From Dipteris shenzhenensis (lineage: Eukaryota; Polypodiophyta; Polypodiopsida; Gleicheniales): a stretch of DNA of 64,000 bases. The notes under the pieces were generated by a model. It was not told where the DNA came from, made no database searches, and was given only the letters and a program-made list of their open reading frames with translations. Below, piece by piece: positions 33,046 through 45,557 of this stretch (position 1 is the first letter of the stretch; the number at the start of each line of letters is the position of its first letter). The position numbers and the translations under genes were made by a program. Where the stretch lies: NCBI GenBank assembly GCA_047967505.1, contig CM106541.1; one strand, 5' to 3'.

Positions 33046-33993
33046 TTTGCTGACATTGATGTGGCCACATATAGAGGACTAGGCATGGATGATCTGTATC
33101 CTGGTCATCGTCAAGCCATTGATCCATTTACTCGCGTGGTCTTGACAGAGCACTACAGGGAGGAGGCACAGAGAGCTTTGCTATAGCAAGAGGGTGCCGA
33201 TACTTCAGTGGTTGCAGTGTGTGTTCCGCGACGCTTCTGATATGGTGATTTCATGCCATGTGATGAGGCACGAGCAGAGGAGGCATGTCGTATTGAGCAA
33301 GAGGCAGAGCTTCATATATCATTACAGCAGTGGGTGGAGCAACAGCTTGGGCGGGGCCGAGACCAGCATCTTCTACATGTAGGGACGATTACTCGCACTG
33401 GATTTGAGGCACGAGTTTTCACAAATGCACGACTTTGGGAGCTGAGGCGCACATACATAGAGGAGGCAAGGGAGGCAGAGATGGCAGTGGTGGCTCATGC
33501 AGCATGCCGTCCTCTTCATCAGGATGAGGTTGGCCCATCTGATCCAAGAGATGAGGCTGGCCCATCTGGCTTTGCTTGAGGGCACACAGCGGGGGAAGTG
33601 GGTCATACAGGAGCCACGTTAGAGGACGAGGAGGATCATATGTGGAGTTCTCAGATTCTGATTCAAGATGATTGTTTAGGCTTCACACATATCTTGTTTA
33701 GGGATGCACTTCTGCACGATGATGATGATGATGTACACATTCATTTTGGTACTTTCATGATGTTGTCCTTACTTTTATGATGTATGAGTATTTTGGTACT
33801 TTCATGATGTTCTTCTTACTTTGTTTATCTCAATTTATAGTTTGTTCAAATCTAACATAAACATTTAAAATTAGGAGTATCATTTTGAATTTCAGATATC
33901 TCAATTCACACATCTAATACATAAGGTATTTTAAAATAATGCCGTGTGAAGTAATTGTAAACATTAAGCATTGAAAAGGTATTCAAGTATAAG

Positions 33994-34039
<46 letters not shown>
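33994..34039. repeat. (CT)n microsatellite
   Basis: About 46 bp of nearly pure CT dinucleotides with one CCC interruption near the start. Confidence 0.95.
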
Positions 34040-34043
<4 letters not shown>

Positions 34044-34224
34044 CTATGAAATTTATCAGAAATTTATCATTTTGAATATCATATTGAATTTTGTATATAT
34101 CAATGCTTACAATTATTATACTAATATTGTCACTAATTTTTGTAAATTGTAGATTAAGAAAAAAATATCAATGTTTAGCATGGAATGATGCTCATTGGTA
34201 GTAACATGTGTCAAACATTAATAC

Positions 34225-36238
34225 ATGATTATGTACGATTGGGCCAAAATCATCCCCAACAGATAAGTCCACATGCGTATTTGGTTAGTACGTGCGCCAT
34301 TTTTCATACGTAGTCACTAGTAGGGATTGTAAAAATGTACGCATTATACCTTCCATGTGGCACATACTAAATCAGTTGGAGACCCAATCTTGTGTGGATG
34401 TAGGTCTAGGGAAGTCTAAGAGCCGTGCAAAGTTTCATCCCCAATAGATAAGTTCACATGCGTATTTGGTTAGTACGTGCGCCATTTTTCATATGGTCAC
34501 TAGTAGGGATTGTAAAAATGTATGCATTATACCTTCCACGTGGCACATACCAAATCAGTTGGAGACCAAATCTTGCATGGATGTAGGTCTAGGGTAGCCT
34601 AAGAGTTGTGCAAAGTTTCATGTACAACAGATAAGTCCACCGGTGTATTTGGTTAGTATGTTTGCCATTTTTCATACGTAGTCACTAGTAGGGAGTGCAT
34701 GCAAAAATGTATGCATTATACCTTCCACGCGGCACATACGAAATCGATTGGCAACCAAATCTTGCATGGATGTATGTCTAGGGTAGCCTAAGAGTAGTGC
34801 AAAGTTTCATTCCCAACAGATAAGTCCACATGCATATTTGGTTAGTACGTGCGCCATTTTTCATACGTAGTCACTAGTATGGATCGTAAAAATGTACGCA
34901 TTATACCTTCCACGTGGCACATACCAAATCAGTTGGAGACCCAATCTTGCATGGATGTAGGTCTAGGGTAGCCTAAGAGTCGTGCAAAGTTTCATCCCCA
35001 ATAGATAAGTCCACATGCGTATTTGGTTAGTACGTGCACCATTTTTCATACGTAGTCACTAGTAGGGATTGTAAAAATGTATGCATTATACCTTCCACGT
35101 GGCATATACCAAATCAGTTGGAGACCAAATCTTGCATGGATGTAGGTCTAGGGTAGCCTAAGAGCCACGCAAAGTTTCATCCCCAACAGATAAGTCCACA
35201 TGCATATTTGGTTAGTACGTGTGCCATTTTCCATATGTAGTCACTTGTAGGGAGTGCTTGCAAAAATGTACACATTAAACCTTCCACATGGCACATACCA
35301 AATCAGTTAGAGACCAAATCTTGCATGGATGTAGGTCTAGGGTAGCCTAAGAGCCATGCAGAGTTTCATCCCCAATAGATAAGTCCACATGCATATTTGG
35401 TTAGTACGTGCACGAATTTTCATACGTAGTCACTAGTAGGGATTGTAAAAATGTACGCATTATACCTTCCACGTGGCACATACCAAATCAGTTGGAGACC
35501 AAATCTTGCATGGATGTACGTCTAGGGTAGCCTAAGAGCTGTGAAAAGTTTCATCCCCAATAGATAAGTCCACATGTGTATTTGGTTAGTATGTGTGCCA
35601 TTTTTCATACGTAGTCACTAGTAGGGATTGTAAAAATGTACGCATTATACCTTCCACGTGGCACATACCAAATCAGTTGGAGACCAAATCTTACATGGAT
35701 GTAGGTCTAGGGTAGCCTAAGAGCATGTAGGTCTAGGGTAGCCTAAGAGCTGTGCAAAGTTTCATCCCCAACAGAAAAGTCCACATGCATATTTGGTTAG
35801 TACGTGCGCCATTTTCCATACGTAGTCACTAGTAGGGATTGTAAAAAATTACGCATTATACCTTCCATGTGGCACATACCAAATTAGTTAGAGACCAAAT
35901 CTTGCATGGATGTAGGTCTAGGGTAGCCTAAGAGCTGTGCAAAGTTTCATCCCCAACAGATAAGTCCACATGCATATTTGGTTAGTACGTGCGCCATTTT
36001 TCATACGTAGTCACTAGTAGGAATTGTAAAAATGTACGCATTATACCTTCCACGTGGCACATACCAAATCAGTTGGAGACCAAATCTTGCCTGGATGTAC
36101 GTCTAGGGTAGCCTAAGAGCTGTGCAAAGTTTCATCCCCAATAGATAAGTCCACATGCATACTTGGTTAGTACGTGCGCCATTTTTCATACATAGTCACC
36201 AGTAGGGATTGTAAAAATGTACGCATTATACATTCCAC
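34225..36238. repeat. Satellite array, unit about 185 bp, eleven copies
   Basis: The marker AGATAAGTCCACATG (or a variant) starts at 34,261, 34,446, 34,629, 34,818, 35,003, 35,188, 35,377, 35,562, 35,773, 35,958 and 36,143. Spacing is 183-189 bp except one of 211 bp, where a 26 bp piece (GTAGGTCTAGGGTAGCCTAA) is doubled at about 35,700-35,750. Units share TTTGGTTAGTACGTGCGCCA, CATACGTAGTCACTAGTAGG and a CCTTCCACGTGGCACATACC segment with a G-box core. Copies differ by roughly 5-10 percent by eye. The last unit is cut at 36,238. Confidence 0.95.
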
Positions 36239-36526
36239 TAGATTGCTCTTACTCATCCACTAGATTGCTCTTGATTATTATTGGTGGAGAAGGTGCTAAG
36301 ATTGAAAATAATTGGCTGCTAAAACTATGTTTGATTTTGTTTTGAAACTAATTTTTGTGGTCTACTCAAATAAGTTGATTTTAATCATATTATATATACA
36401 TGGAATCCAATGTTAATTTTGAATATTTGCATTGTTTGATTTTATTTCAGTTTAATATTCACATAACATATGTGCCTATCTTGATTAATATTTTCGTTAA
36501 TGCAATTTGAGAATAACCTATGTGAT

Positions 36527-36782
36527 AAACCATGATAATTTGATTATTTTGCCACTTCCAAATACCTCGATCATGGTCATAAACCATGACAATTTGATTA
36601 TTTTGCCACCTTTGGATACCTCCAAATACCTCGATTGTGGTCATAAACCATGACAATTTGATTTGTCATTTGATTATTTTGCCATTTCCAAATACCTCCA
36701 AATACCTCGATCATGGTATTCTATGCCTCACGCACATCGTGGTCATAAACCTCGATCGTGGTATTCTATGCCTCACGCACTC
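36527..36782. repeat. Short tandem repeats, 54-62 bp and 42 bp units
   Basis: AAACCATGA(T/C)AATTTGATTA recurs at 36,527, 36,581 and about 36,644, each followed by TTTTGCCA and AATACCTCGAT. A second short unit, GGTATTCTATGCCTCACGCAC, recurs at about 36,716 and 36,758. Confidence 0.8.
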
Positions 36783-36890
36783 AAATCACATGCATGTATA
36801 ACTTACCATGCATGTTGATGATGTGGCTCACCATCATCATGATGTGTATACATGTGGCTGATGTGGCACCATGCATGGTGATGATGTGGC

Positions 36891-36934
36891 AATATGGTGT
36901 GGAATATATGAGTCTCTTCCATGATGTGGAAATG
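36891..36934. repeat. Dispersed repeat shared with the RFC3 intron
   Basis: AATATGGTGTGGAATATATG with its flanks, up to CTTCCATGATGTGGAAAT, also occurs at 2,871-2,924 with two or three mismatches. It is probably an end of an unclassified element. Confidence 0.7.
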
Positions 36935-36975
36935 TGATGTGGCATGATGAGTTGGCATTCATGAGGTGGTATATT

Positions 36976-37073
36976 TGTTGAGATATCAAGCTCCACTCGT
37001 GATATGCCAGGGTGACCGTTGTGCATTTATGTCACCGACTTGTTAGCTGTAGATGCGGTTGGTACACCACCCA
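36976..37073 (+). repeat. Partial LTR of the Copia-2 family
   Basis: 98 bp starting TGTTGAGATATC, closely matching the first 98 bp of the Copia-2 LTRs at 52,464 and 58,541 (CCAGGGTGACCGTTGTGCAT is shared). Similarity stops after GGTACACCACCCA. It is a truncated LTR with no element attached. Confidence 0.8.
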
Positions 37074-40000
37074 TTTTTTGTAACTCCATAAAAATATTAA
37101 ACCCCTTCCGTTGTCTCTACCATAGATTTTGCAGAAAATTACTCATCTCAAGAATATGATGAGATACAAAGTGCGATCATAAAATAGCTTGTTTGTATAA
37201 GGAAACTTGTATTTGAATGGCTACAACCTTTCGACAACTCTGGCAATAAATTTCAAATAGCTACAACCTTTCAACAACTCTCGCATTAAATTAAGGAGTG
37301 CTTTCATTAATAATTGGAGAGACACATCCGATACATTGAGGTTTTAAAGCTAACAAGCTTGTATCTCTATCTACAAGCTTATATACAAAATAGTGTTACA
37401 AAATGTTATTCTAACAATACAAGAAAGCTCAGCTTATATGTCCCCCTAGATAACTTTAAATCAAATTTCCTATTATAAACAAACCTAAGCTTATATACAA
37501 AGAGCTCAGCTTAAATACAAAAATGTGCTTTGTCTACACAAGAAAGCTCAACTCATCTAGTGATCTAGGTACCCGAAAATGCTCACTTGACACTCTGCTC
37601 AGCTGGTGAGCTACCCAACCATCATTGCTTAATTTCATTCTAGCATGGGATCGGTGGAGCTCTGCACTAATGGAGTAGGCTATATACTTGTAAGTACTCT
37701 AATTCATAGGTTTGGTGCATCTTCTAGTATTGATCTTTGGTGACCTTGAATTACCAGATAACTCACATTTGAAGTGCAAACTTGGGATGTTGGAGATGGC
37801 ATCCAATAGCATCTTGCACCACCACCTCCATGGTCTTGTGCTTTGGCAATCCATAACCAGATATCCCTTTTCCATGCATGCTTGATGTTTAATGGGATGC
37901 TGAGGGAGATTGGGTACTTTGTCTATAATTCAAAGTAGTGCCCCATTTGGTGTCCAACTATAGTAGCATCTATTGGCGGGATCACAATGCCATGAGGGAC
38001 ATCAATAGCCTATGTTCATATTCCTTAGGCTCAACCTTGGTAGCCTTTGTAAGTTTGATCACACAAATTTATTCTTATTCTCAAAGTTCCAAATTTTGTT
38101 GCTACTTGATGAGCAACTCTTTTTGCTAGTTTGCTTGCATTTGTTGCTTATGACTTCTTTGGTTGGGCTTTGTGCTTGTTGATGGGGTGGCCCTGATTGT
38201 CAATGTTTGTAGAGTCAACATCATTGTTAAAGCCCCTTTGGCCCATCTAGTTAAAGCCATAAATGATTCAATAGGATTTGAAGGAGCTCCTCTAGAAAAC
38301 ACATTCTTGTCAAACGCTATCAATATTGGGATGCCTCATTGGAAATTTATCCTAGATCTCCATGGCCTTTCTTGGAAGATAAGTAATTTGTCCAAGGCTA
38401 TCTCTAGTTGCACATTGAGCATGTAGGCACAAGCTTTAAGTTTGACATTTTCCTTCTTGGCTCAATTCAAATGGCTTGTAGTTGCTTTTGCCTTGTGCTT
38501 TCACCTCTTATTGGCATGCTTCATCTTCATGATATCTTCTTTAAAGCAACCCAATGTGTCACTTTGCTTCTTTAGCTTGGTGAATGGCCTAGGCATGTTC
38601 CTTGATGGCCTTTTCTACCACATGCTACCATGTTGCCCTTTTTGTCTTATACGGCTATGAATATTTCTTTTAGGATGTCCACCTTGGCATTTTCTTGCTG
38701 CACTTGGAATTCTTGGCAAAGGATCACATTGTATTCGTCCCAGTACACCTTTGTCTCTTGTTCATTTTCCATCCTAATGTCAATCTAAGGGACTAATATA
38801 AACTCATAAGGGATTGGATGTTCCTTGGAGGTTTGCCACATTGTTCTCCATAAGGCAATTCAACTAATCCCTTCCCTTGTCCGCTGCAGTTATTTGTCAT
38901 TTGAGAGGATGATCAGTGGGTGGATTTTTAGCTCACTCTTTGGCCTTGTCCATTTGTGGTGGAGGCGATGGTGGTGGTGGTTTTCTCCCTTGCAACTTTA
39001 CTTTATCTTGTGTTGTGGACAACACAATGAATAGGTCCTCTAGGATGTTAGCTAGTTTTGATAGATGGCTTGGTTGGCATAGTTATTGATGTCCTTGTGT
39101 GAGTAGGCAAAGGTGTGCACCCACTCACCATGACTTTTCTCTTCCCACCCTAATAATTTTATCAACCTAGTCCTAGATATGTGAAGTCAAATTCTTTCCC
39201 AATTCAGATCTTCCAACGGCCACCTTCAGTGTCTTTTAAAATAGTTTCTTGGGCACATAGGTGTCCAAGGTCTTCAGTTAGATCCTCTAAAATAAGAAGC
39301 AAAAACAATTGTTGGCTTCTGGATCCTTTGCTTTGTTAGTGATGTGTCCTTGGCCAGCTCCATCCAAAAATCATTCTTTACCCTCCACATTTGTTGGCTC
39401 CTATGAATCATCATCCTCCATGGTCAAAAATTTGAAAGTCAAGGCTACTAATGGTGATTTGCTTTCCCTTGGCTTGTAATATTTTTATCGTGGTGTTGTA
39501 TGTGTCAATGGCCTCAACTGTCATGGCTTAATCAAATGTGAGGCTCCATGGAAGCTCTTTAGATTTTTAAAGTCCAATGAGAAAAAGCCAATTAAGGGCC
39601 ACCAACAGCCATGTTTGTTGTAGTTGTGGTTGGATGGCAATACCCTTTGGTTTATCAATCTTTTCCTTCTTTGGCATTGGCACTTCATTCATCTTCTCAT
39701 ATCCCCTTTTCTCTTGGAAGGAATTTTCACCATTCAGGATTCTTGGAGCATGGATTGCTATGAGAGTTGTGAGACAATAAGCTTAGGCATGGTAGAGCTG
39801 AGGGACCTTGTATGTGTAGATAGTTTTTGCATAAGAAAATGAGGGCCCAAATTTGCAGAGAGATTTAGTGAAGAACTTAGGATTTCCTTCTCTATGTTTG
39901 CCTATTGACTATATAGCCAACTACCCCCTTAACTCATATCTTCATCGTTATGACCCCCTTAAATCATATCTTCATCTATGGCATTGTGGTCATTTAATGC

Positions 40001-40100
40001 TTCCTGAATTTGGGAATTTGTGGCCTACTTCAATGCTTCCTCCATTCATGATTACTTAGTTGTGTCATTAACCTTGATTTGATGTCTAGAAGCACCTTGG
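37074..40100. other. No gene recognised; faint minus-strand coding relic
   Basis: Short minus-strand frames at about 38,300-38,640 give charged, helix-like pieces such as EKAIKEHA and IHQAKEAK, broken by stops. They could be the distal end of the gypsy element to the right or another element's gag. Nothing firmer can be said. Confidence 0.35.
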
Positions 40101-40149
40101 AAATTGTGCCCATTCAGTGGTTCAACTGTGGCTATTGCTACAACAAGTT

Positions 40150-43100
40150 GTGCTTTGTGGCCAAAACTCATTGATCTTCATTCCATTGATTCATTTTAGA
40201 AAACCATCACATTCTAGGTCTTCCAAGTTGATGGTCCCTTTATCAAAACACTTTTTGACTTGATGTGCCTCTAACCCATAACTAAAAGAGGTTTTGCTTC
40301 CTTAGTCCTAGTGGAGCTTTGTATAGTAGCATGACCATGTCTTCTTTGAATGCTCTTTTTTAAATATGGCGGTCATGTCATGCCCTCTAAATTATGCTTT
40401 ACAACCTATCTACCCTCAGCAAGAGTTCATCAATATTGGACAATTCATCCAATCTTTTTAGTAGCACTTCTTCTTAGCTATTCATAACCTAGACCACACC
40501 CTTAAGCTAGCCAAAATCTTCCATGAGTACCACTACTTCATGACCAAATGCCAACCAAAATGGAGAGTGACCTTGAATGACATTTGGGAGCCCCAAATTA
40601 TTGTGTTCCATTCCAATCGCATTGGTATTCATTCATAGTTTTGTGAATAATAATTTTAAGCACGTTATTCATAGCTTTACTTGACCATTTGCTCTTGGGT
40701 AGTAGTTTGTCAATTTCATATTTTGAATAAGCAATTTCTTCATCATGATTTCAACCATGAGGTGAAGTCCTTGGTTCGACATAATCTCATTGGGTCATTG
40801 GAATCCAAGCATGTATGCTACATACGTGAGAATAATTCTGGTTGGTTGTGCTTTCTTTAGGCTTCGATGGTATCTATGTCATGCCAAGATGCTTGAGATC
40901 ATTTGTGATGCTGCATTTGTAGCAAGTTACTATGCAAGTCTTTCTGTTTGACACTTACACTAGTTGAATGCGAGAAAGCAATTAAAGTAACAGGAGGATT
41001 GATTGCAAGGATTGTTGAATCAGCTATGCAAATCCATAATTGCAATGGTGTTTTGGAAGATGCAATTGCGCATTATGTAGCCATCAGAAGAGAAGAGATT
41101 TAAAGTTTCTAGAATATCTTGGAAGAGTATGAAGCAAAAATGTATTGGCCATGCAACATGGTTTGAGCAGTACAATTTTGCAATTTTGCAATCTGAATGC
41201 AAGATATATGTACAAGGGGAAAAGCAGAGAGATTAATGTTGTCACTTGGATCGCAAAAGATGCCATTATTCATGTTTCATATTTTTTGAACCATAACATG
41301 TATCATGTGGTTTTGGACACCATTGCTCAGCATGTATTCATGCATGCATGATACTTTGCTCTCAATGATTTGAAAATTTGTCGAACTACTGATCGAAAGC
41401 CATATTGCACATGGCCATAATTTTTGCATAGAGAATATAGTTTCTCTAAAAAGCAGAGAATTGGCAAAGAGAAAGCATTGAGTTGGTCTCTCATTGGAGC
41501 TTGTGAGATAAGGTTTGAGGGAATAATCCACCCCAAAGACATGGGACTCCCAATTACAGAGGTTGTTTTTGGTCCTACCCCTCTACCATACCTTGATGCG
41601 TATTCTCTTCTACTCTAGTAAGGTAGTAGTAACAGTGGGATTTCCATCGAGCATTATTGCAATATAGATTACCATGACAAAAATGCTCACAAATGACTCC
41701 AACGGTTTCTTTAAGATGTCCTCAATAGATCACAAGATGCATGCTTAAAAGTAGAGAGATTTGTCAAATGCTTAACAGCAAGATATGAGGAAAAGAAATT
41801 TCCAACATGGTATCAAAAGACTGGCTAGCTTGTGACCCTTCTTGGAAGGCTCTCCACAATATTATGCAATCACCTTCAAAGGCATTGGAGCAATAATCCA
41901 CATCTTCAAATCCTTAACTTGCTATACATGAGATGGTATGGCATTGAACTTAATGGATTGTTATGTGGTGTAGCTACATGACATTGACCATCTGAGGATG
42001 ATATGAGATGATGTTTTCACATAGAGACCTTATTTTTATTCTTGCCTTATTGTCCTACAAGGCCTTTCTTCAACCCATATGCTAACATAATCAGTCACCC
42101 ACTACTATGCACTTTTGCCCTTTGGATGTGTTGGGATTTTGAATGGGATTATAACAACCAACCCCCATTTCAAAAAAGTTCCCATGGATGGATAGGATTC
42201 AATGATATTTGACCTTAAAAGTTTAGTCTTCCCACCCAGTGGCATGCATCGCACTTTTTATAGTACCTTGTGACATTCGCACATATGGTACTCCACCATA
42301 ATCATACACTCAAGATTTTTATTACTATGACATCAGTGGTGGATAAGTGACCTCCTACCACTCCTTGATGAGCTTGTCCCCATGTGATGGTGTCTCTCTC
42401 ATGTGGAAAGATGAACTAGTAGATGATCATATCTCCCCCTTTTTTGTACAAATGGCAAGTGATCAGTTTGTATTTCCAATATTTGAGATCAATATTTTGT
42501 CATTCATCCATGAACAAATTTCGAGGAATGTGGATGTGTAGAAATAATGCATACATCACACAAGAACCTTGCATCATCAGGGAGACCATCGTCTACCCCT
42601 TCTTTTGATTTCTTGGTTGCTACCATAGTGGGACAAAAAAATGTTGTGAATGATTTTTTTGACTTTTCTATCATGATGCCTTCCTTCATCTAAAATAGTG
42701 TGCCCTAGCAAGACTATTGAGAAAACCTAGAATATAGATTCGCATGGGATAAGGGAGATTCAATCCTCCTTATATTTTTGGAACAACTTTTGTAGGCATT
42801 CCACTGCACTTCCTACTATACATTGAAAATTTATCCAATAAGATTGCTAGGAATTTGTTAATGTATTCCTAAAAGGTTTCCACTATGAAGCGTTGGAACA
42901 TGGCTACTACATTATTCATTCTAAATGGAATCGATGTGCTTGAGTATGCCCTCCCTTAAGTGATGAATGTGTTCTTTTCCTGGTCTTCTTTTGCCGATGT
43001 GATATGCTTGTATCCATTATATCAATCGATGAATACATATCATGACCTACCACTTTGTCTATAATATTATTCGTGAATAGTAGCGGGAATCGGTCTTTGA

Positions 43101-44480
43101 TTGTTTATTCATCATTGTATCCCTACAAGGTTTCCACCATGAAGCATTGGAACAGGGCCAATGCATTCTTCATCCCAAATGGCAATCACTTTTCTTGAGG
43201 ATTCCCCCCTTTGATGATGAAGGTGGCATTTTCCTAGCTTTCTTCATCCAAAGTGATTCGGTTGTACCCATTGTATCCATCCAACTTTGTCTAGAATGTT
43301 GTCCACGAATGGTAGTGAGAATGGGTCTTTGGTTGTTTTTTCATTGAGCTTCCTATAGTCTACATAAACTCTCAGTTTACCATTCTTTTTGGCACAGTTA
43401 TGGTGGGAAATAGCCAATTGCTCATAAACAAATACCGTATTTATAGTTAATGCTTTTTGCCTTCTCCAACTTGTCATAATTAGGGTTCATTTGGTATCTT
43501 TGTTGCTGAATCAGGCTTTACATCCAAGACAATATAAATTCAGTGTTGAAACAAATTCGGTATTACATCTTTTATATCTGTGTATTTCCATGCAAATACA
43601 TCTTTGTACTTAAGAAAAATTATCTTGTACACTCTAGGAATTTTCTAGGAACTTCCTCACTCATCTATATCACATTTAACTCTTCTTGTAGCCCCACATT
43701 AATTTCCTTGATAGCTTACCCTTTGATAATCTATATTGTAGCTAATTTGATCAATACAATACGTCAACTTTTCTTGGACTACCCTTTGTCCCCCTTCATC
43801 TTCAATGAATCCCTTTGGAAATGCCATTTTGTCTCTTCTTCATCCATTGGCATTTTTGTCGCTTGAGAACTTGGTGGTTCCTTTAGCTCAATAAGAGGCT
43901 CTTTTTACTTTGTCCTTGTTTGATTTACTTTGCCATCTTATTTTCTTCTTTCCAACAAATCCTTGGCTCATTTGGATTCCTTTTCTGGCTTATGACCCAC
44001 CTTCAATTCTTATTCTACCAACATACACTCCTATAGATTTGTCTGCAATCCTCTTAGTCACCTACACAGCAAGTACCATTCCTCCACATTGCTTGTGAAT
44101 AGAACAAGGATTCTCACCCTCTCATCCCATGTATTCTTTGAATTTAATGATTAATCTTTCGTCCTCTCATTGTTGTTGCATTCATTCATGAACCTAGTGG
44201 TGGGATTTTCAACAAATCCATCCTTGCAAAGTGTGCTATTGAACTTGGAATTTGTCCTTGCCTTCATAAGTTTGGTGAGGATCTACTCCTCAATTCTTGC
44301 CAAAATTTTCCCAGTTCTCCTTGAGGGACGGATTCTTAACTCTTTCGGTCTTCTTCCACATCCTTCTTCCTTTAGTATTCAATATCATTTTGGTCTCAAA
44401 ATGCTCAATTTTCCCATCCTCTCGGGTTTAAGTCTCCTCTTCATTCAACATCTAGAAACTGCTAATTCGAGCATCCAATC
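40150..44480 (-). pseudogene. Ty3/gypsy pol fossil (Gypsy-C)
   Basis: On the minus strand, frames must be changed often, but the pol order is kept. A pre-RT linker has YKDVFAWKYTDIK at about 43,570-43,610. RT has NGKLRVYVDYRKLNEKTTKD and then PFVDNILDKV (43,290-43,400), with a decayed TPFRMNNVVAMFQRF at about 42,900. The integrase zinc/core start has KCDACHWVGR, LNPIHPWE and WVTDYVSIWVE (42,060-42,270). The integrase tail has a FGHEVVVLMEDF-like part at about 40,540 and VKKCFDKGTINLEDLE at 40,215-40,260. The tail lacks an obvious chromodomain. Similarity is lost at about 41,000-41,900, perhaps through an insertion. No LTRs recognised. Confidence 0.7.
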
Positions 44481-44582
44481 CTACTATCTATCCTTCTCTC
44501 CTTTCCTGATATTTTTGTGATCAACACGTTCATGCCTCCTCTATTCTTGACATCATTGCAAGTTGGTTTGCAACTACTTGTT

Positions 44583-44778
44583 CCTACCTCATTTCTTTGG
44601 GTCATCTAGCATAAACCATTCATGCCCCCAACAAGATCACAAAAAATGTTGACTATGAATTGCATCAAACGTGTAAATTCATTCATCAAACATGAATGCT
44701 GGCTATTGATGCAATCCTACCTCATTTCTTTGGTTCATCTAGCATAAACCATTCATGCCCCCAACAAGATCACAAAAA
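44583..44778. repeat. 133 bp tandem duplication, second copy split by the LINE
   Basis: CCTACCTCATTTCTTTGG starts at 44,583 and 44,716. The first copy runs through AAAATGTTGACTATGAATTG to 44,715. The second stops at 44,778, where the LINE begins, and continues after the LINE at 49,633 with TGTTGACTATGAATTGCATC. The duplication therefore predates the LINE. Confidence 0.85.
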
Positions 44779-44822
44779 CATTTAAGCCCCCAACAACATC
44801 TCTCTGCAATCAACTAGCTTCC

Positions 44823-45557
44823 TTGTGGAGCTATTTGGGTGAGGTAGTTGGAGTTGAGAAGGAAAACTTCATCAATCCTAGAGCTAACCCGCAAGTGTGT
44901 ATTAAGATGGATATTGCTGAGGACCTTCCCAACACCTTGGTTATGGTCAATAGGAATGGAAGTGTGTACAGGGAACAACCCCTTCTCTATAAAAATCTTC
45001 CAAATTCTTGTTTCCTATGTGGACTCTCTAGTCATGCAGTTAAGAATTGCCCACAAAGGAGGACGAAAGCTAAGCCCAAGGATCCTGCACCCACTTGCAG
45101 TAAACAAGCTGAAAAAGGGGTCCCCAAGTCAGTTTCTACTGAAAAAACCCTTCTCAAAAAGATAAACTCTATCAAACCCTTGCTCCCCCAGGATAAAGGC
45201 AAAGGGATCATTGATGACATTATAGCTCTGAACAATGCTTTTGACACCGTGGCAGACAGTGAAACTGAGGAATGGATAAGAAAAAATCAAAACTTGGACA
45301 TTGACTCTCAGATTGAAGCAGGCTGGTCAAAAGATTTTGAGGAGGATATAAACAAAGAGGATGAGATGGCCTCTTCAAAAATCAGTGAGGAAGAACTAGG
45401 AGGTGATATGGGGGCTGAAAAGGATACTGCTGACCAAGGTAAGGCTTTTACTCAGGTACAAAGCAAGAGAAAACTCTCTCAAGGAAAAAATGCCTTCCCT
45501 CAGATAAACAGCCCCAATCCTAGGGCTAGAAAGGGAACTAAGAAGAATGTCAAGTAA
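44823..45557 (+). pseudogene. LINE ORF1, C-terminal part
   Basis: 244 open codons. It starts inside the DUF4283-like RNA-binding region, with NPRANPQVCIKMDIAEDLP and LVMVNRNG. The CCHC knuckle CFLCGLSSHAVKNC lies near 45,008-45,050, followed by a long Ser/Lys/Glu-rich tail. In plant L1 elements this protein packages the RNA. The N-terminal half is missing because the element is truncated. The frame ends four codons into the start of ORF2 sequence. Confidence 0.82.

Larger units (their letters stand above)
31941..33579 (+). pseudogene. Decayed two-part gene with coiled coil and RING-H2 finger
   Basis: First part: an open frame from 32,031 beginning MFWDGHIEVM, with an Arg-rich stretch VRRRRKAPE and a Pro-rich tail, a TGA at 32,517, then WIVELEALLAKSRVK up to a donor GTTAGT at 32,571. 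The intron is 101 bp, ending TTGGCAG at 32,671. Second part: SRVRQLEADLEEKRIW (coiled-coil-like), a frameshift near 32,860, then a RING-H2 finger (32,926-33,045). After that comes a charged helical tail with EEACRIEQEAELHI and ELRRTYIEEAREAE. Stops: TAG 32,687, TAG 33,184, TGA 33,238. An acceptor-like CAACGCGCAG before 31,941 suggests another upstream exon. RING-H2 proteins are usually ubiquitin ligases. The family is not recognised; it may be a gene carried by a transposon. Confidence 0.6.

Noticed and set aside
34225-36238. CRISPR-like array
   Set aside because: Whole 185 bp units repeat; there are no short repeats with unique spacers, and the context is a plant nuclear genome.
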